A stretch of DNA of 64,000 nt, from assembly GCA_963760715.1 (NCBI GenBank), contig CAVXDY010000003.1, forward strand, positions 558,001-622,000. The letters are read 5' to 3'. A program made the position numbers and the translations under genes. Source of the stretch: CAVXDY01 sp963760715 (GTDB taxonomy: Bacteria > Actinomycetota > Thermoleophilia > Miltoncostaeales > Miltoncostaeaceae). Shown here one piece after another: positions 57,791-64,000 of the stretch (position 1 is its first letter; each line of letters opens with the position of its first letter). The notes below the pieces were generated by a model. It did no database searches. It was not told the DNA's origin and saw only the letters and a list, made by a program, of their open reading frames with translations.

Positions 57791-59196
57791 CGCCGGCCCG
57801 GGGGCCGGACGCGCGGCCGGTGGTCTACCCCGAGACCACGACCACCCTTCGGGAGCGCACCGTCGAGGCCCTCGCCGACGACGAGCTCAACGGCAACCTC
57901 AAGGCCGCCGCCGGCAGCTGGGCGGCCGGGCGCAAGCGCGTGGGGGCGGAGTACCCGTTCGCGGAGATGCGGGAGCGCGCCCGGGAGATCCGGCGCGGGA
58001 ACATCCGTGATCTGCCCGCGCTGCTCGACCGTCTGGAGGAGCGGGTGCGCGCGGCGGGCGGCGTCGTCGTGCGGGCCGCCGACTCGACCTCGGCCTGCCG
58101 CTACATCACCGACCTGGCGGCGGCGCGGGGAGCGCGTCTGGTGGCCAAGTCGAAGTCCATGGCCACCGAGGAGATCAAGCTCAACGAGGCGATCGAGGAG
58201 TCGGGGCTCCAGGTGGTCGAGACCGACCTCGGCGAGTGGATCCTGCAGCTCGCCGGCCAGCACCCGAGCCACATCGTCGCCCCGGCCGTGCACCTCAACA
58301 AGTCGCAGGTGCGCGACCTGTTCATGGCCGAGAGCGGCGACGACCTTCCCACCGACCGCGAGGCGCTGGTGGCGCACGCCCGCAAGCGGCTGCGGGAGGT
58401 GTTCGCGAGCGCCGACATCGGCATCTCGGGGGTCAACCTCGGGGTGGCCGAGACCGGCACCATCTGCGTCGTCGAGAACGAGGGCAACGCGCGGCTGGTG
58501 ACGGCGCTGCCGCGCATCCACGTGGCGGTGATGGGAATGGAGCGGGTGGTGGCCGACTGGGAGGAGGCCGCCCACATCCTGCAGATCCTCCCCATGGCCG
58601 CCATCGGCGACGACGCCGCCGGCTACGTCAACCTCATCACCGGCCCCCGCGCGGCCGACGAGGCGGATGGCCCCGAGGAGTTCCACCTGGTGATCCTGGA
58701 CGGCGGGCGCTCCGCGCTGCGCGGCACCGACGTGGAGGAGGCCCTCGACTGCATCCGCTGCGGAGCCTGCCTCTACTCCTGCCCGATGTGGCGGCAGGTG
58801 GGCGGGCAGGCCTACGGCTCGCCCTACTCGGGCCCGATCGGATCGGTGCTGACGCCGCTGCTGGAGGGGATGGAGGGCGAGCGATCGAGCGAGCTGCCGT
58901 TCCTGTCCTCGCTCTGCGGCTCCTGCCACGAGGCCTGCCCGGTGGGGATCCCGCTGCACGACCTGCTGGTGCGCGTGCGCGCCCGGACGCAGACGGCGGC
59001 CCACCGGCGCGACCGGATGCGCTTCCGGCTGTGGAGCCGCGCGTGGCGTCACCCGGTCACCTACCGCGCCTCCATCGCGATGGCGCGCCTGGGGCTGCGG
59101 GCCGTGGGGCGCCGGGGATGGGCGCGGCGCCTGCCCGGCCCGGGCGGCGACTGGACCGATCAGCGCGACCTGCCCACGCGGTGGCCGCCGAGATAG
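57787..59196 (+). CDS. lutB: Lactate utilization protein B, iron-sulfur
   Basis: 469 residues. An N-terminal LUD domain (KSKSMATEEIKLNEAIEESG, GVAETGTICVVENEGNARL) is followed by two ferredoxin-type clusters CIRCGACLYSCP (about 320) and CGSCHEACPVGIPLHDLLV (about 375), then a basic C-terminal region. Middle gene of lutABC. GTG at 57787. Confidence 0.95.
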   Translation: MTPARGPDARPVVYPETTTTLRERTVEALADDELNGNLKAAAGSWAAGRKRVGAEYPFAEMRERAREIRRGNIRDLPALLDRLEERVRAAGGVVVRAADSTSACRYITDLAAARGARLVAKSKSMATEEIKLNEAIEESGLQVVETDLGEWILQLAGQHPSHIVAPAVHLNKSQVRDLFMAESGDDLPTDREALVAHARKRLREVFASADIGISGVNLGVAETGTICVVENEGNARLVTALPRIHVAVMGMERVVADWEEAAHILQILPMAAIGDDAAGYVNLITGPRAADEADGPEEFHLVILDGGRSALRGTDVEEALDCIRCGACLYSCPMWRQVGGQAYGSPYSGPIGSVLTPLLEGMEGERSSELPFLSSLCGSCHEACPVGIPLHDLLVRVRARTQTAAHRRDRMRFRLWSRAWRHPVTYRASIAMARLGLRAVGRRGWARRLPGPGGDWTDQRDLPTRWPPR

Positions 59197-59765
59197 CGCC
59201 CCTGGCCGAGGGGATCATCGCGGCGCTCACGCGCCGGCGGGCCAGCGGCGTCGTGGTGGACGCGGCGGGCGCCGCGCGCGCCGCCGTGGAGAAGGCCGAC
59301 GAGTGGGGGATCATCCGCGCCTTGGTGGCCGCCGACCCGGTGCTCGAGGATCTGGGGGTCTCGGCGGCCCTGGGCGAGGACGGGCGCGAGGTGCTGCGCT
59401 GGCCCGAGGGGCGGGGCCACGGCTGGCGGGAGCTGCTGGGGCTGGAGGGCCCCGAGCTGACCCTGGGCGTCACGGTCCCGGCGCTGGGGGTGGCCGAGCG
59501 CGGCACGCTCGTGCTCGAGACCGGCCCGGGCCACGGGCGGTCCATCGACGTGGTGAGCATGTACCACCTGGCGGTCCTGCCGGCGTCGCGGTTACGGGCC
59601 ACCCTGGCCGAGGCGCTGGTCGAGACCTACGGCCGGCCCGGGCGGCCGCCGTCGGCCGTCTCGCTGGTTTCCGCCCCGAGCCGCACCTCCGACATCGAGA
59701 AGATCTCGACGCTCGGCGCGCACGGCGCCAAGGGGCTCCACCTGCTGATCGTCCAGGACCGCTAG
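59181..59765 (+). CDS. lutC: Lactate utilization protein C (LUD domain)
   Basis: 194 residues. LTLGVTVPALGVAERGTLVLET, SMYHLAVLPASRL and the final SAPSRTSDIEKISTLGAHGAK with LHLLIVQD match LutC/YkgG. GTG at 59181 overlaps lutB by 16 bases. Confidence 0.93.
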   Translation: MAAEIAPLAEGIIAALTRRRASGVVVDAAGAARAAVEKADEWGIIRALVAADPVLEDLGVSAALGEDGREVLRWPEGRGHGWRELLGLEGPELTLGVTVPALGVAERGTLVLETGPGHGRSIDVVSMYHLAVLPASRLRATLAEALVETYGRPGRPPSAVSLVSAPSRTSDIEKISTLGAHGAKGLHLLIVQDR

Positions 59766-59778
59766 CCGAAGCGGCAGG

Positions 59779-59807
59779 TGACAGGCGGGGCCCGGTCGTG
59801 AGATTCT
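59779..59807 (+). promoter_or_regulatory. Predicted -35/-10 promoter of lipoprotein A
   Basis: TGACAG, 17 bases, GATTCT. The same layout precedes the second paralog (61234-61262), and both leaders carry a Shine-Dalgarno (GGGGAG). Confidence 0.5.
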
Positions 59808-59843
59808 GCCCGCCTGGAGAATCTGTCGATTCGGGGAGCGGGC

Positions 59844-61148
59844 ATGCGGACACAATGGAAGCGACTGGTCGCGGTCGCGGTGGTGGTGGGCGCGACGGCG
59901 CTCGCGTCAGGGTGCGTGGTCTTCCAGAGCGGGCCCAGCTTCCCCCAGCCCCAGACGATCGGTGACGTGCAGGCGAGCTTCACGGCCTGCGCGTCGGGCT
60001 CGACGAACTGCGCGGACAAGGGCTTCGCCGACTCGTTCGCCCTGCCCGGGGCCGCGCAGGCTCTCGTCGGCCTGCAGCTGCCCACGAGCGTCACGGTTCC
60101 GACCAGCTTCACGTTGACGGGCACGGAGGCGCTCGCCTTCGCCGAGAGCCCGAGCTACGAATCGGAGCTGCAGCGCCTGGCCCCGGCGGCGGCGGGACGG
60201 CGCTGGGTGGGATACATCACGCCGACGGCCTTCAACTACTCGGACACCTCGGGGCCGCAGACCTTCGCGGTGCAGATCCCCATCAAGCTCCCGCAGGGCC
60301 CCGACGGCAGTCCCTTCACGGGCCCGATCTCGGAGACCGTGGTGCTGGGGTCCCGCAGCGTCAGCGCGGCGTTCCCGGCCACGCGCCCGGTGGCCTGCGG
60401 CACCGCCCTCACGACCGTGAACGATGAGGACCCGACGATGAGCGGGATCATGCTGACCATCTGCGAGGACGCCCTCAGCGGCGGAGCCAGCAGCACGCGA
60501 GACCTCGGCGTGCTGGCGGGGAACGCGACGGCGAGCGGCGCGCCCGGCTCCCTCGTCAGCCTTCCGTTCACGCTGCGCTACGCGGGCACCGCGACCGCCG
60601 CCGCCAACTTCGGCCTCTCGGCCACGAGCACCCTCCCCGGCGCCAACCTCGCGGTCACCCCCGGCGGCCTCGCGCCCGCCAGCAACAGCGACAGCCAGGC
60701 CCTGGTGGCCGTCGGCATCCCGGCCGGCGCCAAGGCGGGGACCTACGACGTGACCCTCACCGCCAAGCTCGCCAACGGCCAGACGCGCAGCCGCACCGGG
60801 AAGCTCACGGTGACCGGAGCCGGTGGCGGTGGGACGACCGGCGGTGGGACGACCGGGAAGCTGAAGCTGACCACGCTTCTGCCCAAGGGGCTCAGCGCGG
60901 AGACCGCCCGTGAATCGGGAATCGCCGTCCTGATCGGCGCGACCAAGGCCGGCCAGGCACGCGTCCAGCTCTTCCAGGGCAGGGGCCGGAAGAACCGGAA
61001 GCCGAAGGCGAGCAAGGGCGTTCGCCTCAAGGTTCCCGGACCCATCCAGGTGATCCTCACGAGCCAGAAGCTTCACAAGGGCCAATACCGGGTCGTCATC
61101 CGAGCCGACGGACGGAAGTTCGTGAAGAGGGCGACGCTGACGGAGTAA
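59844..61148 (+). CDS. Secreted lipoprotein, paralog A of three
   Basis: 434 residues. Signal with lipobox LASGC (Cys 24), a ~180-residue N-terminal domain with paired Cys and an ESPSYESELQRL motif, an NEW3-like strand-rich domain (about 210-325, ending VGIPAGAKAGTYDVTLTAKL), a Gly/Thr linker (about 326-338) and a basic C-terminal module (KLKLTTLLPKGLSAETARES to the end). No catalytic motif. The basic module may bind wall polymers; this is inference. Confidence 0.8.
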   Translation: MRTQWKRLVAVAVVVGATALASGCVVFQSGPSFPQPQTIGDVQASFTACASGSTNCADKGFADSFALPGAAQALVGLQLPTSVTVPTSFTLTGTEALAFAESPSYESELQRLAPAAAGRRWVGYITPTAFNYSDTSGPQTFAVQIPIKLPQGPDGSPFTGPISETVVLGSRSVSAAFPATRPVACGTALTTVNDEDPTMSGIMLTICEDALSGGASSTRDLGVLAGNATASGAPGSLVSLPFTLRYAGTATAAANFGLSATSTLPGANLAVTPGGLAPASNSDSQALVAVGIPAGAKAGTYDVTLTAKLANGQTRSRTGKLTVTGAGGGGTTGGGTTGKLKLTTLLPKGLSAETARESGIAVLIGATKAGQARVQLFQGRGRKNRKPKASKGVRLKVPGPIQVILTSQKLHKGQYRVVIRADGRKFVKRATLTE

Positions 61149-61154
61149 CAGCGG

Positions 61155-61178
61155 CGGGGCCGCCCTGAGGTGGCCCCG
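61155..61178 (+). terminator. Hairpin after lipoprotein A
   Basis: CGGGGCC and GGCCCCG around a 10-base loop, six bases after the stop codon. Confidence 0.45.
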
Positions 61179-61233
61179 AAACCCCCTGCACATGCGGTTC
61201 TGAGCGGACCGTCAGCCCAGACCCCGGGCCAGG

Positions 61234-61262
61234 TGACAGCCCCGGGCGGCCCGTGAGAGAGT
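61234..61262 (+). promoter_or_regulatory. Predicted -35/-10 promoter of lipoprotein B
   Basis: TGACAG, 17 bases, GAGAGT, in the same arrangement and sequence context (AGGTGACAG, CGTGAGA) as the promoter of paralog A. Confidence 0.45.
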
Positions 61263-61294
61263 CGCCCACCGGCTGTCGTCGATCAGGAGCGGAC

Positions 61295-62605
61295 ATGGGG
61301 CGCAAGGGCGTGGACTCGGTTGGTGGCCGCGATCGCGGTCGTGGGGGCCGTCGCTCTGACGTCGGCCTGCGTGGTGTTCACCCCGGCCTCGGTCACGATC
61401 GCCCAGCTCCAGACCGTCGGGAACGTCCAGCTCAACTTCACGATCTGCGCCTCGGGCACGGTCGCGGGGAGCTGCGCGGACAAGGGGACGTCGAGCACCC
61501 CGGCGCGTCACCGGCACGGGTCAGGTCCAGGTCGGGATCCAGGTCCCGACCGCCGTCGGCCTTCCCGCGTCGTTCACGTCGACCGGCCCCGAGGCCCTCC
61601 TCTTCAACGACAGCCCGAGCTACGCGGCGGAGCTCCAGCGCCTGACGCCGGCGCCCGCCGGACGGAAATGGGTCGGCTACCTCTCGGCCGTGACCAACTA
61701 CTCGGACACCGGCGGCCCCCAGAGCGCGCCCGTGTCGCTCAACCTGACGCTCGGGCAGGGCCAGGACGGCAGCCCGTTCGTCGGCCCGGTCTCCGCGACG
61801 ATCGTCCTCGGCGGGCGGAGGTGACCGCCGCCTCAGCCCGGCACGCGGCCCGTGGTCTGCCTTGACCCCGGACATCACGAAGCCGTTCGTCGACGGCGCA
61901 TCGCCGGAGGTGAAGGTCGGCACCTGCGGCGACGCCACGGTCGCGCCCTCGACCCCGACGCGCGACCTGGGGATCCTCTCCTCCGGTGCCACCGCCAGCG
62001 GAGGGGCCGGCAGCCTCGCGAGCGTGCCCTTCACGCTGCGCTACGCCGGCACCGCGACGGCCACCGCCAACTTCACCCTCACTGCGACGACCAGCCTCCC
62101 CAACGCCACGGTCGCGGTGACCCCCGGCAGCTCTCGCCCCATCCAGCAACAGCGACACCCAGGCCCTGGTGGCCGTCGGCATCCCGGCGGGTGCCAAGGC
62201 GGGGACCTACGACGTCACGCTCAGCGCCAGGCTGGCCAACGGCCAGACGCGCACCCGCATCGGCCGGCTGACCGTGACCGGTGGCGGCGGCGGGACGACA
62301 GGCGGGAGCACCAAGCTCAAGCTCACCACGGTCCTTCCCAAGGGGCTCAGCGCGGTCGCGGCGCGCACGTCGGGCATCGCGGTCCTCATCGGCTCGAACA
62401 AGACCGGCAGCGCCCGCGTGCAGCTGTTCCAGGGCACCGGCAGGAAGAACAAGAAGCCGAAGGCGACCAAGAGCGTGCGGCTGAAGGTGCCCGGGCCCCA
62501 CCCGGGTCGTGCTGAAGAGCGCAGAAGCTGACGAAGGGCGCGTACCGGGTCGTGATCACGGCCGGCGGACGCACGTTCGTCAAACGGGCCACGCTGACGA
62601 AGTAG
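61295..62605 (+). pseudogene. Lipoprotein paralog B, at least eight single-base frameshifts
   Basis: Same domain order as paralogs A and C, but the frame changes repeatedly. Comparison with them places shifts near 61315, 61503, 61818, 61833, 61860, 62140, 62500 and 62525. Amino-acid similarity stays high in every segment (LTSACVVF, SPSYAAELQRLTP, PTRDLGIL, VGIPAGAKAGTYDVTL, ARTSGIAVLIG). That points to very recent loss or to base-calling errors. ATG 61295 with AGGAG six bases upstream. Confidence 0.7.
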
Positions 62606-62635
62606 CCGAGCCAGACTGCGAGGAGCCGGACGCCG

Positions 62636-63944
62636 ATGAGAAGCCCCGGGCCCGATCCGGCTCCTCGCGATCGCCTCGATCGTGGGCGCGACCGCCCTCA
62701 CCTCCGGGTGCGTCGCGATCTCGGGCATCTCCATCGGGCCGCAGGCCGACGTCATCGGCGACTTCCCGGTGAAGCTCACCGTCTGCGCATCCGGGTCGAC
62801 CGGCTGCGGCGACGGCGTCTCGGGCCTGCCCGCCCTCCCGGGGACCGGGCAGATCCTGATCGGCGCCCGCGTCCAGGCGAACGTGAGCGTGCCGGCGTTC
62901 ACCTCCTTGGGACCGGAGGCGCTGACCTTCACCGAGAGCCCGTCCTACGCCGCCGAGCTGGAGCGCCTCGACCCTGCGGCGCCCGGCACGCACTGGGTCG
63001 GGTTCATCTCGGCGGTCACGAACTACTCGAACACGAGCGGCCCGCAATCGATCACCATTCCGCTGGCCTACCGGCTCGGTCAGAGCGCCGACGGCAGCCC
63101 GTTCCCCGGGCCGTTCGCGACTGAGCTGGTCGCCGGGGGCCGAGGAGTGACCGCGGCGTCCCCCGGCTCGCGGCCGGTGTTCTGCGGTGCCTCGCTCTCG
63201 ACGGTCTTCGACGAGGACCCCTCGCCCACCAACGACGTCTACGCGATCTGCAAGGACACGGGGGGCGGGGTGACCAGCGTGGTCCGCGACCTCGGGATCG
63301 TGGCGGGAGCGCCCGCGAACGGGTCGCCGGGAGGACTGGCGGCCGTACCCTTCACGCTGCCCTTCGCGGGTTCCGCGTTCTCGCTCGCGCGCTTCGCCCT
63401 GACGGCGACGACGACGCTGCCGGGCGCCACCCTGGGCGTGACGCCGGGAGATCTCACCCCCGCCACGGACAGCGACAGCCAGGCGCTGGTGGCCGTCGGC
63501 ATCCCCGCCGGCGCCCGCGCGGGGACCTACGACGTCACCCTCACGGCCCGGCTGGCCAACGGGCAGGCGCGCAGCCGTACGGGGAAGCTGACCGTCACCG
63601 GGGGCGGTGGCAGCGGCGGTGGCGGCGGAACGACCGGCGGGGGAGCCACGGTCCGGCTGAGGCTGACGACGATCCTGCCCAGGGGCCTCAGCGCGGTCGC
63701 GGCGCGCACGTCGGGCATCGCCGTCCTGATCGGCGCCAACAGGACCGGGACCGCGCGGGTCCAGCTCTTCCAGGGCACCGGCAAGAAGAACAAGAAGCCG
63801 AAGGCCGGCCGGCGCGTGCGCCTGAAGGTGCCCGGGCCGACCCGGGTCGTCCTGAGGAGCACGCGGCTGACGAAGGGCGCCTACCGGGTCGTCATCACCG
63901 CCGGCGGGCGCACGTTCGTCACGCGGGCGACCCTGAAGACGTAG
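62636..63944 (+). CDS. Secreted lipoprotein, paralog C (frameshift in the first codons)
   Basis: About 435 residues with the layout of paralog A: lipobox LTSGC, SPSYAAELERLDP, VGIPAGARAGTYDVTLTARL, a longer Gly/Thr linker, and the basic C-terminal module with VQLFQGTGKKNKKPKAG. The ATG at 62636 has a GAGGAG site, but one extra C in the run near 62648 puts it out of frame with the signal peptide; removing it gives MRSPGPIRLLAIAS. Without the fix the first usable start is GTG 62682, inside the signal. Fifteen to thirty bases downstream of paralog B, so likely cotranscribed. Confidence 0.75.
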
Positions 63945-63954
63945 AGCGGCCGCT

Positions 63955-64000
63955 GTGGTCGACGACCGTCCCGTCGGGGCCCTGGCCGACCACCTGCACC
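63955..64000 (+). CDS. Possible start of a further gene, cut by the window edge
   Basis: A GTG opens a frame (VVDDRPVGALADHLH) that runs to the end of the window. Fifteen codons are too few for identification. Confidence 0.25.
   Translation, partial: MVDDRPVGALADHLH

Overview
This window is very GC-rich, densely packed DNA from an actinobacterium, most likely of class Thermoleophilia. That placement is an inference from composition, the codon-level style of the proteins, the gene order infC-rpmI-rplT-rRNA methyltransferase-pheS-pheT-argC-argJ, and the promoter style; no rRNA gene is present to confirm it. I see no tRNA, rRNA, CRISPR array or complete insertion sequence. Starts are often GTG or TTG, several appear to be CTG, and many genes carry a TAnnnT -10 box followed after 6-9 bases by the start codon, which suggests leaderless mRNAs. 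Four-base ATGA/GTGA/CTGA overlaps couple many neighbouring genes.

Layout. 1-7 kb: end of a peptidase E-like gene, csp-infA, a Lin0512-family protein, an ABC-2 exporter, a cyclophilin lipoprotein, a stress-type protein and a DtxR-family regulator. 6.9-12.6 kb: an orphan ABC ATPase, then cell-envelope glycan genes (FAD oxidoreductase, a flippase-glycosyltransferase fusion, a membrane glycosyltransferase). 12.5-19.7 kb: methylthioadenosine phosphorylase, dodecin, a small palindromic mobile element, a cysteine-rich protein, dnaE, two decayed genes around a tiny divergent promoter, an alpha/beta hydrolase and a SnoaL-like protein. 19.8-28.8 kb: argG with three coupled downstream ORFs, an RsbW-like kinase, a MacB-type ABC exporter and argB-argD. 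28.9-34 kb: a metal-homeostasis cassette (CDF exporter, ZIP transporter, multicopper oxidase, Nramp importer, conserved unknown). It lies exactly between argB-argD and argC-argJ and is bordered on the argJ side by a second copy of the mobile element. 34-42 kb: argJ, argC, pheT, pheS, rRNA methyltransferase, rplT, rpmI, infC. 42-50 kb: a divergent proA, HU, a Na+/H+ antiporter fused to a UBP zinc finger, ltrA, an aldo/keto reductase, two crcB/fluC genes, tag and a 41-residue acidic ORF. 50-57 kb: a SARP regulator with direct repeats upstream of its own promoter, an enoyl-CoA hydratase fused to a small Cys domain that also occurs as a separate gene beside it, MarR-MFS, an aldo/keto reductase and a polysaccharide deacetylase. 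57-64 kb: lutABC and three tandem paralogous lipoproteins.

How the genes work together. The arginine genes (argC, J, B, D, G) form a near-complete set that appears to have been split by insertion of the metal cassette. Translation genes (infA, infC, L20, L35, PheST, a SpoU-type methylase) form a classic block. Metal handling combines import (Nramp, ZIP), export (CDF), oxidation (multicopper oxidase) and a DtxR-type regulator elsewhere in the window. Several genes (MFS, WD40-like, two lipoproteins) carry single-base frameshifts in G/C runs, so either recent decay or assembly errors must be considered there.
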